Assembly (NCBI GenBank): GCA_947168905.1
Contig: CAMVNR010000004.1
Location: forward strand, 1-60,620
DNA: 60,620 bases
Origin: an uncultured Lachnospiraceae bacterium
GTDB lineage: Bacteria > Bacillota > Clostridia > Lachnospirales > Lachnospiraceae
Direction: 5' to 3'
The notes beneath the pieces were generated by a model, which was not told the origin of the DNA, made no database searches, and was given only the letters and a program-made list of their open reading frames with translations. Made by a program: the position numbers and the translations under genes. The stretch's first letter is position 1. The number at the start of each line of letters is the position of its first letter. Of the stretch, positions 7,739 through 16,760 are shown in pieces.

Positions 7739-8551
7739 ATGAATCATAAAAAACTCTCTGTTTTTTTAATTGCGCTGAATATTCTCGGCATTTGCTGTCT
7801 TATCTATTTCGCGATCCCGCTCATCCTGAATGACTCTGCAGTACCGAACCCGGACGCAATGCTTCCGTTGGAGCGCTGGGACGGAGGAGGGGCGGCACTC
7901 ACGCTCGGACTCCTTCCTCTTACAGCAGTCAATATTCTGGGCGTAATCTTTATTGCCAGAGGCCAGCTGAAAAAGTCTGTCCGGGCACTCTTCATGCTGC
8001 CGTCCGTCCTTTGCACGCTTCTTGTTGTCTATTATATGCTGCTGTCCTTCAACGTCATCCCCGGGTTTTTCCCGAAAATACCTGTTGCCAAAGTCGCACT
8101 TCTCGATCATGAAACACAGGCTGAAAGCTGCTGCCTGGTTTACGATGACGGTAAATATCTGACAATTGACGAATTTGAATGCGATCCGATACAAATCTAT
8201 ACCGCCGACGATTCCTGCTTCGAGTCTTATATCGATGATGATACTGTCCGAAACCGCCTGAACCACATTCAACTGACGGATGAAAGCGGCGCGCCTGTCG
8301 AAGCTGACGAAAAGATCAGGAGTCTGATGAACTGCGCCGCCCGCGAACTCGAACACGATCTCTGGCTTTTTCAGATCATCCGCGACGGAAAGGATGATTT
8401 TGTCTTCGTCAAACTGAATGTCAACTGGTCCGACCCCTGCGATCTGTACCGCTACGATCCCGGAAAAGATACCCTCGTCCATCTCTGTCGCTGGCAAAAT
8501 GCAGACTTTAAAGGTATCCGCGTCCTTCAGGAGTGGGAGGAAAGTGATTAA
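7739..8551 (+). CDS. Membrane protein of unknown function, first gene of a three-gene operon
   Basis: I do not recognise a family for this 270-residue protein. Three hydrophobic helices fill the first 105 residues (about 7-28, 50-72 and 80-102). A hydrophilic C-terminal domain of about 150 residues, rich in Asp and Glu, follows. The start has GGGAGG about nine bases upstream. Its stop codon overlaps the start of the next gene by one base, and a strong promoter precedes it at 7539-7567. The overlap means it is made together with the DUF6688-like protein, and the two may form a membrane complex. Confidence 0.75.
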   Translation: MNHKKLSVFLIALNILGICCLIYFAIPLILNDSAVPNPDAMLPLERWDGGGAALTLGLLPLTAVNILGVIFIARGQLKKSVRALFMLPSVLCTLLVVYYMLLSFNVIPGFFPKIPVAKVALLDHETQAESCCLVYDDGKYLTIDEFECDPIQIYTADDSCFESYIDDDTVRNRLNHIQLTDESGAPVEADEKIRSLMNCAARELEHDLWLFQIIRDGKDDFVFVKLNVNWSDPCDLYRYDPGKDTLVHLCRWQNADFKGIRVLQEWEESD

Positions 8552-9729
8552 TGAATGAATTACAGGTCCTGGTTGCACTTGCCATCCTCAGTCCCGGTAT
8601 TACTGTTCTTGAAGGGATCTTCGCAGTCAGAGTCATCCGCAAAAAAAAGCTTCCGAAAGGGGTTCTGATCGTCGACGCCCTCGGCTATCTGGCACTGTAC
8701 TTTGGACTCAAATGCGCTCTGTCGGATCTCCCGATGGTCGATGCGGACTGGTATGTCCAGATTTCCTCCAATGAAGCCCACACCTTCCTAGCGACAGAGC
8801 ACCGCCTGACGGTTTTCGTTCTGATTGTCTTCGGCGCCGCCTGCCTCATTTTCCTGACGCTTGTGTCCGTGAAAAAGCTGCCTCCCCTTGTAAAAGTTCT
8901 CACGCTTTCGGGTGTTTATGCGGGAACCTTCCTGCAGCTCATGATCATCCTGCAGCTTTTCAGACTGCCGCTTGTCAAGGATGCGCATCCGGCGACAAAC
9001 AGTTACGGACCGGAGGTGCTCTTCTTTGAGTTTCCCTGGATTTTTCTCTCTGCGCTGACCATCTTCCTGATCGCAGCCCGGACAAGTTTCCATGTAGTCA
9101 GGGCCTCCGGCGAGTTTCCGGAGCCTTCGCTTCCCAGGGAAGAAAGTACGGCTGCGTCCCGGGAGAAGCTGCCGCGCCTAAGAAGCTTCCTCGCGAAGAG
9201 CAGCCGCTGGCCGCTTCTTGCGCTCATCCTTAGCTTTCCGCTGATCGGCATTATCTCCATGATCCTGATGCTCTTCGGACAGTCGCCGGCCGCCGTCATT
9301 AAGGCCTTCACTGAAACTGCTGACTGGAGCTTTTCGACAAAGATTCCTCCGCAGTCCCTTTTCTATGACGAGCATTACCTCTGCACCGTCGCGGCGGGCG
9401 GACATAAAAAAATCGTGAAACCGCTTCGTATGGGCATCCGCCATGGCCATCCGGTTGTTGTCAACCGCCAGCTTCAGGTTGCTAACGCATTTGAACTGCT
9501 CCTGGAGGAACACACGCCGCGCTTCCACAAAGCCGTCCGCAGCTTTTACGACCGCTTCGGCTTCCCCTTTGCGCGGCTCATTCACACAAAGACCGGGGCA
9601 GATATCATTTATTTTGTCATGAAGCCCCTCGAATGGATTTTCCTTATTTTTCTGTATCTCGCAGACGTACATCCGGAAGACCGTATCGCGATGCAGTACA
9701 CCGGAAAGAAGAAGGAGGATCTGCTGTGA
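8551..9729 (+). CDS. Polytopic membrane protein with DUF6688-like C-terminal domain
   Basis: This 392-residue protein has five hydrophobic helices in the first 180 residues, then a charged linker (about 190-215) and another long hydrophobic stretch (about 217-245). The C-terminal part contains YLCTVAAGGHKKIVKPLRMG and later VVNRQLQVANAFELLLEE, which I recognise as the conserved core of the uncharacterised DUF6688 family. A last hydrophobic stretch lies near residues 350-372. GGAGG sits nine bases before the ATG. The gene overlaps both neighbours (1 and 4 bases), so the three are translationally coupled. No biochemical role is known for DUF6688. Confidence 0.78.
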   Translation: MNELQVLVALAILSPGITVLEGIFAVRVIRKKKLPKGVLIVDALGYLALYFGLKCALSDLPMVDADWYVQISSNEAHTFLATEHRLTVFVLIVFGAACLIFLTLVSVKKLPPLVKVLTLSGVYAGTFLQLMIILQLFRLPLVKDAHPATNSYGPEVLFFEFPWIFLSALTIFLIAARTSFHVVRASGEFPEPSLPREESTAASREKLPRLRSFLAKSSRWPLLALILSFPLIGIISMILMLFGQSPAAVIKAFTETADWSFSTKIPPQSLFYDEHYLCTVAAGGHKKIVKPLRMGIRHGHPVVVNRQLQVANAFELLLEEHTPRFHKAVRSFYDRFGFPFARLIHTKTGADIIYFVMKPLEWIFLIFLYLADVHPEDRIAMQYTGKKKEDLL

Positions 9730-11486
9730 AGCAACGGAACCTTTATACTATTCTCGCATTTGCCGCGTTCCTGACGATCCTTATTGTCCTGCGTTTTTTC
9801 TATGCCAGACAGAATCAGAAAGAACTTTGCCGGGATACCGGGATCCTTTCACAGTTTTCTGACAACCCGGAAGCTGCGGAGTTTGTCTTCCTCAACCACT
9901 ATTACTGTCTCCCTTGTCCGCTTTCGAAATTCATCGAAAACGGCTTTTCGCCGGCCGATGAGGCAAACCTTTCCATTCTCGAAGAATCAAGGCTGAAAAC
10001 AGGAGAGTACCAGCATGTCCGGCTGGATTTCGGTGCCGCAAGCAGCCTCGGACTCATTGTTTATCAGCCGGACCAGACATCGGTTTCGCTGAAGGATGCG
10101 CTGGTCTATTCTGCGGAGTTAACCGTCTCCTTTCAGGACAGGGACAGCCTGCCCTCGGACTGCTTTGTCACAAAATACGGCATTACCGGACAGACCGGAA
10201 GAAAAACGATCCGGAAGCTTTTTCTGGACGATGCCTTCTATCGGAAAGATGATTTTTATCACTATCTTAACGCAGATCATCCCGACTATAATGAAATGCG
10301 TTACGACTCCGAATTCCCGACGGCTCCCCTTTTCTATTTGAAATACAAAGACACCACGCCTGAGGGCTGGAACCGGATCCGACTGTCGCATGCGGGTTAT
10401 GCCTTTCATGTCCAGGGACTTTACAATTCTTTCGAATACGATCACAATTCCAATAAAACAAGCCTGCCGGTCTGCATTCTGACAAGTGCAGACATGTTTC
10501 CCGCAGCAGATTTTACAGAAAATATCAGGACCTATGCCAAATCACTCGGCACAAAAGAGCCTTTTCAGATAACGGATCTTCTATGCACAACACTTCCGGA
10601 CAATCCGGACAGCAAGAATACAAACTTGCGGACCATTTACGAAGTGACCGAAAGCAGCGGTTTTCGCTATCATATTTTCGAAAACCGCAGTATCAACAGT
10701 TCGGGGGTTTCTCGGGACCGGAAGTATACGTTCCCGGATCTTTTATTCAATGACCGCCGCGACAGACTGCTTCAGTTCTGCTTTATGCAGTACCCCGGCA
10801 AAAAAGACCTTATTGTGATCGAAAAATCAGAAGCATACTCCACTTCTCTAAGTATCAGCGCTTTCTACCGAAACCGGGCAGAACTGACGGCGGCTGCTGA
10901 TGAAATTACAGCCTTTTTCGAATACCTGAAACTACAGACGGATTACGCTTACTCTGCCTTTATCCGTTATAATGATCCTTTTGTACGGAAATACGGCTGC
11001 CAGCTGATTACGCTCGCAGATACGGAACTTAAAACGTACCTAGATGAAGATCTGTACGAAAAAAGTCTTCAGAATTACCTTGCATTCTGTCTCGCCTTCC
11101 GGCGAACGGAGCTGTACGATGAATTCACTCAGGCGGAGATTGAGGCGGCGAAGTCCGCCTATGAAGCGCCGCACTCAGATCTTCAGGACTTTTACGCAGC
11201 ACCGGATTCAGGCTATTCTCTCCCTGCTGTCTACGAAATTGCAGAAAAGCTTGGTTATTCACCGAAAGGAACTCCGGAGCACTTTATCTTTACCGGCATA
11301 AATTCCGAGGGGAAGCCGGTAATTGTGGAACTGTCCTATGACTTTATTCGTACCGCCGACAATGAACTGCAGGGCGGCTATGAAGGCTATTATTTTATTG
11401 ACCAGGAAGAGCATCTTTACTATCAGAATTTCTGTCTGTCCTTCCATGTCCTCAAAGAAGTCTTCCCGGAACTCAGAGAAGAATGA
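9726..11486 (+). CDS. Membrane-anchored extracytoplasmic protein of unknown function
   Basis: The reading frame is open upstream, but the likely start is the GTG at 9726, which overlaps the previous stop (GTGA) and has AAGGAGG seven bases upstream. The 586-residue product has one N-terminal membrane helix (about residues 8-25) and no lipobox. The rest looks like a soluble domain outside the cell, rich in Tyr, Phe and Asp. I recognise no catalytic motif. It closes the three-gene operon and is followed by a terminator-like hairpin overlapping its stop codon. Coupling to two polytopic proteins suggests a surface-exposed partner. Confidence 0.74.
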   Translation: MKQRNLYTILAFAAFLTILIVLRFFYARQNQKELCRDTGILSQFSDNPEAAEFVFLNHYYCLPCPLSKFIENGFSPADEANLSILEESRLKTGEYQHVRLDFGAASSLGLIVYQPDQTSVSLKDALVYSAELTVSFQDRDSLPSDCFVTKYGITGQTGRKTIRKLFLDDAFYRKDDFYHYLNADHPDYNEMRYDSEFPTAPLFYLKYKDTTPEGWNRIRLSHAGYAFHVQGLYNSFEYDHNSNKTSLPVCILTSADMFPAADFTENIRTYAKSLGTKEPFQITDLLCTTLPDNPDSKNTNLRTIYEVTESSGFRYHIFENRSINSSGVSRDRKYTFPDLLFNDRRDRLLQFCFMQYPGKKDLIVIEKSEAYSTSLSISAFYRNRAELTAAADEITAFFEYLKLQTDYAYSAFIRYNDPFVRKYGCQLITLADTELKTYLDEDLYEKSLQNYLAFCLAFRRTELYDEFTQAEIEAAKSAYEAPHSDLQDFYAAPDSGYSLPAVYEIAEKLGYSPKGTPEHFIFTGINSEGKPVIVELSYDFIRTADNELQGGYEGYYFIDQEEHLYYQNFCLSFHVLKEVFPELREE

Positions 11487-11513
11487 AGTCCCGGAAATTC
11501 CTTTCCGGGACTT
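11486..11513. terminator. Bidirectional terminator between the membrane operon and rsmG
   Basis: AAGTCCCGGAAA at 11486-11497 and TTTCCGGGACTT at 11502-11513 form a perfect 12-bp stem with a 4-base loop. The genes on either side converge here. The T-run on either strand is short, so termination may depend mainly on stem strength. Confidence 0.7.
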
Positions 11514-11565
11514 GTTTCAAGATGTATTAAGAGAAAACGCCTTACTTTAAGCAGGGCGGGGCAGT

Positions 11566-12348
11566 TCAAAGCGGTGATTTCTGAGGCTTCCCCGCCTTTC
11601 TGGGATACTTTGCAGGCGTGTTTCTGACTTTCTTAATCAGAATGATACTCCGCGGATCGCCGGACTTCGGAAGCTGGAAATGCAGGATTTTTTCAACCCT
11701 CCCGCCGAGAATCTGAAGTGCATTCCCGGCGCGGTCCAGCTCCTCCTCCGGATTTCCTGACTTATAGGCAGCAAAGATCCCGCCGACCCGCAAATACGGG
11801 AGACAGTACTCGAGAAGAACGGACAGATCTGAAACAGCACGCGAAACTGTAAGGTCAAAATATTCCCGAAGACACTGAGTCTCCCTTTCAGGAAAGCCCT
11901 TTGGAAGCGGAAAAGAAACGCCTTCCTCAGCACGCCCGTGCACGGCGCATACATTCGGAAGCTTCAGCTTTCCGATCAGCTCCTCCAGAAAACCGATTCT
12001 TTTCTGAAGCGCATCCAGAAGATACGAAGTGCAGTCCGGACACACAATCGATAAGGGAAGCCCGGGGAATCCGGCGCCGGTACCGACATCGATCAGGAAC
12101 GGATTTTCCGGAAGTCCCAGCTCCCGGAGTGCTGTGAGAAAAGTCGGAGAGAAGAGGATCGAAGAATCCGCGAAATGTTTAATGACGACATCTTCGTAAT
12201 CTGTGATCGCAGTCAGATTCATCACCTCGTTTTTTTCTGTCAGGAACTCATAATACAGCATGAACTGCCTGATCTGTGTTTCTGAAAGCGCAATATTGAT
12301 TTCCCGGAAGCATTCCGAAAGGAAACCGGCTTTGATCGAATCTTCCAT
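11566..12348 (-). CDS. rsmG: 16S rRNA (guanine(527)-N7)-methyltransferase RsmG
   Basis: RsmG (GidB) methylates N7 of G527 in 16S rRNA with S-adenosylmethionine. The product shows the RsmG N-terminal block (LTEKNEVMNLTAI) and the SAM-binding motif FLIDVGTGAGFPGLPLSI, followed by LLDALQKRIGFLEEL and the SRAVSDL region. I prefer the ATG at 12348, giving 260 residues, because GAGGTGG lies eight bases before it; a GTG at 12360 has a poorer site. It is last in the mnmE-mnmG-rsmG block. Loss of function in this family gives low-level streptomycin resistance. The parA/parB genes often found next to it are absent here. Confidence 0.93.
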   Translation of the reverse strand: MEDSIKAGFLSECFREINIALSETQIRQFMLYYEFLTEKNEVMNLTAITDYEDVVIKHFADSSILFSPTFLTALRELGLPENPFLIDVGTGAGFPGLPLSIVCPDCTSYLLDALQKRIGFLEELIGKLKLPNVCAVHGRAEEGVSFPLPKGFPERETQCLREYFDLTVSRAVSDLSVLLEYCLPYLRVGGIFAAYKSGNPEEELDRAGNALQILGGRVEKILHFQLPKSGDPRSIILIKKVRNTPAKYPRKAGKPQKSPL

Positions 12349-12388
12349 CAGATTTACCACCTCAATCCTGTATTTTTACAATAAAGCA

Positions 12389-14263
12389 TTATTTTTTCCG
12401 CGACAGCCACACTAAAAGCACCGAAATATCCGCAGGCGACACTCCGCCGATTCGTCCTGCCTGTCCGATCGATTCCGGCTGCAGGCGCTGCAGCTTTTCT
12501 CTGGCTTCGATCCGAAGTCCCGGAACAGCCGAGTAATCGTAATCCGGCGGCAGCTTTTTTTGTTCAAGCTTCTTAAACTGTTCAACCTGCTGTTTCTGCC
12601 GTTCAATATAGCCCGCGTATTTCACCTGAATATTCACCTGCTCGCGAAGACGCTCCGACAGATTTTCCGGTCTTGACGGATCGATGGCCGCCAGACTCTC
12701 ATAATCCAGTTCCGGCCGACGCACAAGTTCCGCAAGTGTTGCCCCGGATTTCAGTTCGCTTGTGCCGTGTTCGCGAAGGAAGGCCTGCACCTCTTCAGTC
12801 TCGCCCACAAAGGTGTTCTCCAGGCGCTTAATCTCCTGTTCCAAGGCATCTCTGTACGCGCAAAATTTCAGATACCGCTCCTCGGAAATCAGCCCGATCT
12901 CATGCCCGATTTCAGTAAGCCGAAGATCTGCATTATCCTGCCTTAGAAGCAGGCGGTATTCGGCCCGGGAGGTCATCATCCGGTAAGGCTCGTGATTTTC
13001 TTTCGTCACAAGATCGTCGATCAGTACACCGATATAAGCTTCGGAACGATCAAGAACCAGTTCTTCCTTTCCCTGAAGGTGCCTGGAGGCATTGATTCCC
13101 GCGATCAGTCCCTGCGCGGCAGCCTCCTCATAACCGGAGCTTCCGTTAAACTGTCCCGCAGCATACAATCCGCTGATTTTCTTGAATTCCAGCGTCGGGC
13201 GAAGCTGATTCGCATCAATACAGTCGTACTCGATCGCGTAGGCATTCCGGACTATTTTCGCATGTTCCAGCCCCGGAACCGTACGGTACATCCTGATCTG
13301 GACATCCTCCGGCAGGGAGGAGGACATTCCGTCAATATACATTTCGTGGGTATACAGCCCTTCCGGTTCAACAAAAACCTGATGGCGGTCCTTATCCCGG
13401 AATCGCATGACCTTGTCCTCTATCGAAGGACAGTAGCGCGGTCCGGTTCCTTTGATATTTCCGGAGAAGAGCGGAGAGCGGTCGATATTTTCACGAATAA
13501 TCGCATGCGTTTCTTCATTCGTATAGGTCAGCCAGCAGGAAACCTGCTCTTTCTGGATGCTTTCAGGGTCAGTTTCAAATGAGAACGGGACGATCCTCAG
13601 GTCGCCCTTCTGCTCGCTCATCTTGGAATAATCAATAGTAGAGCCGTCCATTCTCGCCGGCGTTCCGGTTTTATAACGGCGAAGTTCGATCCCGCAGTCC
13701 AGAAGGGACTGCGACAGGAGGTTTGCGGCTTTCAGGCCGTTCGGCCCGGTATATTCACTGACATCACCTGTAATGCAGCGTGCCTTTAAATAAACGCCGG
13801 TCGTCAGAATGACTGCCTTCGCACGGATAATCATCCCGGTCACGGTTTTCACACCGCATGTTTTTCCCTCTTCAACAATCAGTTCCGACACCTCCGACTG
13901 ACGGATTGTCAGATTTTCCTGTGCCTCGAGTGTCCTTCGCATTTCTCTTGAATACCACTGTTTGTCTGCCTGTGCTCTGAGAGAATGCACTGCCGGACCC
14001 TTGCTCAGGTTCAGCATTTTCGACTGGATGAATGTTTTGTCGATATTTTTGCCCATTTCTCCGCCAAGAGCATCCAGTTCGCGCACAAGATGACCTTTTG
14101 AACTGCCGCCGATATTGGGGTTACACGGCATGAGCGCAATAGAATCAACGCTCACTGTAAACATGATCACGCTGTTTCCAAGGCGGGCTCCCGCAAGCGC
14201 AGCTTCGCAGCCCGCATGTCCTGCGCCGACAACAACAATATCATAATTTTCCTCAATAATCAT
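12389..14263 (-). CDS. mnmG: tRNA uridine-5-carboxymethylaminomethyl modification enzyme MnmG (GidA)
   Basis: MnmG is the FAD-binding half of the MnmEG complex, which installs (carboxymethyl)aminomethyl groups on wobble uridine 34 of certain tRNAs. The 624-residue product starts with [15 protein letters not shown], the GxGxxG FAD motif. It keeps the family blocks [24 protein letters not shown]-like [16 protein letters not shown] and [16 protein letters not shown], and has the C-terminal helical tRNA-binding domain. The length is normal. It lies about 40 bases upstream of rsmG and 143 bases downstream of mnmE, with a large palindrome in the mnmE-mnmG gap. Confidence 0.96.
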   Translation of the reverse strand: MIIEENYDIVVVGAGHAGCEAALAGARLGNSVIMFTVSVDSIALMPCNPNIGGSSKGHLVRELDALGGEMGKNIDKTFIQSKMLNLSKGPAVHSLRAQADKQWYSREMRRTLEAQENLTIRQSEVSELIVEEGKTCGVKTVTGMIIRAKAVILTTGVYLKARCITGDVSEYTGPNGLKAANLLSQSLLDCGIELRRYKTGTPARMDGSTIDYSKMSEQKGDLRIVPFSFETDPESIQKEQVSCWLTYTNEETHAIIRENIDRSPLFSGNIKGTGPRYCPSIEDKVMRFRDKDRHQVFVEPEGLYTHEMYIDGMSSSLPEDVQIRMYRTVPGLEHAKIVRNAYAIEYDCIDANQLRPTLEFKKISGLYAAGQFNGSSGYEEAAAQGLIAGINASRHLQGKEELVLDRSEAYIGVLIDDLVTKENHEPYRMMTSRAEYRLLLRQDNADLRLTEIGHEIGLISEERYLKFCAYRDALEQEIKRLENTFVGETEEVQAFLREHGTSELKSGATLAELVRRPELDYESLAAIDPSRPENLSERLREQVNIQVKYAGYIERQKQQVEQFKKLEQKKLPPDYDYSAVPGLRIEAREKLQRLQPESIGQAGRIGGVSPADISVLLVWLSRKK

Positions 14264-14278
14264 GAATTACCCTCTTGT

Positions 14279-14405
14279 GATAAACGACGCTTTCGCTCCT
14301 ATTCTTCGAATCCTCGCTGTCCGTTACACTCTAATAGAATAATCCCAACAGAAAAACGTGCAAGCACGTTTTCTGCTGTTATTATTCTATTCTCGTCGTT
14401 TATCG
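14279..14405. repeat. Nested inverted repeats between mnmE and mnmG
   Basis: Outer arms GATAAACGACG (14279-14289) and CGTCGTTTATC (14394-14404) enclose a second palindrome. In the inner one, AATAGAATAAT (14333-14343) pairs with ATTATTCTATT (14381-14391), and AGAAAAACGTGC (14350-14361) pairs with GCACGTTTTCT (14364-14374) with one bulged base. Read leftward, the inner hairpin could terminate or attenuate transcription between mnmE and mnmG. The symmetric design also resembles a small mobile palindrome. Confidence 0.65.
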
Positions 14406-14406
14406 C

Positions 14407-15825
14407 TCACTTCCCCATACAGAATTTTTCAAATACACGGTCAATAACATCATCAGCAACTTCTTCGCCGATAATGCTCCCAAGTGCGCGGTAGGCGTTC
14501 ATCAGGTCGATGGCCAGAAAATCTTCGGAAAGCCCGTTTTCCGCACCGAAAAGTGCTGCTCCGAGAGATTCTGACGCCTGAACAAGAAGCGCTTTCTGGC
14601 GGGCGCTTGTCACCGTCACCTCATCATTGTACAGCAGTTTTTCCGAATCATACAATGACTCAATCATTGCTTCCAGTTCCGGAAGACCTTCCCTGTTTCT
14701 CGCGGAAAAGGGCAGTACATGAACCCGCTCGTTTTCCCGGTACAGCTGTTCCGTCTCCCGTACACGGTCCTTACGGACATCGAAGCCTTCCGAAACTTCT
14801 TTTTCGGAAAGAAGATCCGTTTTATTCATCAGGAGAATTACTTCCTGATTCTGACAGGACTGAAGGTTTCTCATATCCTCTTCAGTCATCCCCTCTGAAG
14901 CGTCGACAACATAAAGCACCAGATCCGCCTCTTTCATAGCTTCCCGCGCGCGGTCGACACCGATTTTCTCAACGGGCTCCGAGGTTTCCCGGATTCCTGC
15001 CGTATCCATCAGCACCAGGCTGATTCCTTTCAGCCGTATCTGTTCCGTTAAGACATCTCTTGTCGTTCCGGCGATTTCTGTGACAATCGCCCGCTCATAA
15101 CCGGAAAGAACATTCAGAAGAGAAGATTTTCCCGCGTTCGGCCGCCCGGCAATGACGGTTTTTACGCCTTCGGCGAGAATGCTTCCGATTTCCGACCTTT
15201 CAATCAACCTCCGGATTTCCTCCAGAACCGGGGAAAGCTTTTCTAAAAGAACTTCTCCGTAGTTCTCAAGATCATAGTGTTCCGGATCGTCAAGAGCGGC
15301 TTCAATAAAGGACATTTCATCTAGAATCTTTTCTCTCAGCTCCCGGATTTTCCCGGAAACCTCGCCTTTCAGCTGTTTTACCGAAGCCTTGAGCGCAAAA
15401 TCATTCTGTGCATTAATCACGCCGATCACGGCTTCTGCTTTGGAAAGATCCATCTTTCCGTTCAGGAAAGCTCTTTTTGTAAATTCTCCGGGCTCTGCGG
15501 GGGATGCTCCCTTTCTGATCAGAAGCTCCAGCACGCGTTTAGCAGCAAGCACTCCGCCGTGACAGTTGATTTCCACCACGTCTTCGCCCGTATATGTATG
15601 CGGTGCGAGCATGACAGATACCAGTACTTCGTCGAGCGTTTCACTGCCTTCCGTAATAAAGCCGTAATGAAGTGTATGGCTTTTTGCACGGAAAAGCTTC
15701 CTTTTCCCGGATTTTGTCCTGAATATCTCATCGGCAATCCGAATCGCCTGACTGCCGCTCATACGTACAATGATGATTCCCGAAGGCTGCAGTCCGGAAG
15801 AAATTGCCGCAATTGTCTTTTCCAT
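14407..15825 (-). CDS. mnmE: tRNA modification GTPase MnmE (TrmE)
   Basis: MnmE is the GTPase partner of MnmG in wobble-uridine modification of tRNA. The 472-residue product begins EKTIAAISSG, has the tetrahydrofolate-binding N-terminal domain, and carries an embedded G domain with GRPNAGKSSLLN, the DTAGIRE switch region and NKTD. It ends in FCMGK, the conserved CxGK motif whose cysteine is needed for modification. The frame is open further upstream, but the ATG at 15825 has GAGG seven bases before it and matches family N-termini. A terminator-like hairpin at 15860-15913 separates it from jag. Confidence 0.96.
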   Translation of the reverse strand: MEKTIAAISSGLQPSGIIIVRMSGSQAIRIADEIFRTKSGKRKLFRAKSHTLHYGFITEGSETLDEVLVSVMLAPHTYTGEDVVEINCHGGVLAAKRVLELLIRKGASPAEPGEFTKRAFLNGKMDLSKAEAVIGVINAQNDFALKASVKQLKGEVSGKIRELREKILDEMSFIEAALDDPEHYDLENYGEVLLEKLSPVLEEIRRLIERSEIGSILAEGVKTVIAGRPNAGKSSLLNVLSGYERAIVTEIAGTTRDVLTEQIRLKGISLVLMDTAGIRETSEPVEKIGVDRAREAMKEADLVLYVVDASEGMTEEDMRNLQSCQNQEVILLMNKTDLLSEKEVSEGFDVRKDRVRETEQLYRENERVHVLPFSARNREGLPELEAMIESLYDSEKLLYNDEVTVTSARQKALLVQASESLGAALFGAENGLSEDFLAIDLMNAYRALGSIIGEEVADDVIDRVFEKFCMGK

Positions 15826-15859
15826 AAATTTCCTCAGAAAAAAGTCTAATTCATATTTT

Positions 15860-15913
15860 AAAAGGACAGGATGTGAATGTTTCTGTCCAAGAGATTTCAC
15901 AACCTGTCCTTTT
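15860..15913. terminator. Hairpin terminator between jag and mnmE
   Basis: AAAAGGACAGG at 15860-15870 pairs with CCTGTCCTTTT at 15903-15913, and inner bases GTGAA and TTCAC extend the stem with small bulges. In the leftward direction it follows the jag stop by about 20 bases and ends in TTTT. Read rightward it ends in T6. Confidence 0.65.
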
Positions 15914-15933
15914 TTAGAATATCTGAATACGTT

Positions 15934-16746
15934 TTACCGTTCTTCGCCGTTGCGGTTTCTCTTATAAAAAACAACAACATGGCGGTAAGGTTCTTCCCCC
16001 TCTGAGCGGGTCATGACGAAATTGTCCGACTGCAGTGCCGAGTGGATGATTCTTCTTTCATAAGGATTCATCGGCTCCAGAGCAACACTGCGGCGGGTTC
16101 TCTTAACCTTATAGGCAATATTCTTTGCCAGGCTCTCCAGGGTTTCCTTTCTGCGCTCACGATAGTTTTCGGTATCCAGCTTAACGCGGATATAGTGTTC
16201 TCCGGAGCGGTTTACAACCAGACTGGTCAGATACTGCAGAGAATCCAGGGTCTGGCCGCGCTTTCCGATGAGGACGCCCATTTCATCGCCTTCAAGATTC
16301 ATTTCCAGCGCGTTGTCCTCTTCGTTATAGCTGTATTCGATGTTGACCTTCAGATCCATTTTCTCGAATACATCCAGGAGGAACTGCCGGCCTTCCTCAA
16401 AATGAGCAGTATCATTTTCGGTTGTCTTTGTCTTTTCCTCGGCTTTTTCCTCAGGACTTGTTTTTGCTTCCTTGACCGTTTCAGCCTTTATTTCCGGCTT
16501 TTTTTCTTCAGCTTTCTTTTCCGGTACGTTTTTTGCAGCATTCTTCACAGCCGCTGTTTCTTCGTCGTCTTCCGTAATTTCCCAGGCTTCGATGATCGCC
16601 TGACGGGAACCGATTCCGAGGAAACCCTTCGCACCTTTATCAATTACTTCATAACCCAGCTTGCTGCTCGGGATCTGAAGCTGCAGCGTCGCTTCCGTGA
16701 TTGCATCATCGACGGAGGCTGCCATAAAAGTTTTACGTTCTGACAT
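15934..16746 (-). CDS. jag: RNA-binding protein Jag/KhpB (EloR)
   Basis: This 270-residue protein has the Jag N-terminal domain (KTFMAASVDDAITEA, then GYEVIDKGAKGFLGIGSR), an acidic and lysine-rich linker (about residues 78-120), a KH domain with GEEMGVLIGKRGQTLDSLQ-type motif (here GDEMGVLIGKRGQTLDSLQ), and a C-terminal R3H domain (ERRIIHSALQ). KhpB/EloR binds RNA in the cytoplasm and is linked to cell elongation and division in Gram-positive bacteria. It follows yidC by 14 bases, the usual order. AAAGGAG precedes the ATG. Confidence 0.93.
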   Translation of the reverse strand: MSERKTFMAASVDDAITEATLQLQIPSSKLGYEVIDKGAKGFLGIGSRQAIIEAWEITEDDEETAAVKNAAKNVPEKKAEEKKPEIKAETVKEAKTSPEEKAEEKTKTTENDTAHFEEGRQFLLDVFEKMDLKVNIEYSYNEEDNALEMNLEGDEMGVLIGKRGQTLDSLQYLTSLVVNRSGEHYIRVKLDTENYRERRKETLESLAKNIAYKVKRTRRSVALEPMNPYERRIIHSALQSDNFVMTRSEGEEPYRHVVVFYKRNRNGEER

Positions 16747-16760
16747 CGTTATAAACTCCT

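Noticed and set aside
9633-9725. Upstream extension of the 9726-11486 gene to an ATG at 9633
   Set aside because: The extension lies inside the DUF6688 gene and has no ribosome site; the GTG at 9726 has an ideal AAGGAGG and puts the membrane helix at the N-terminus.
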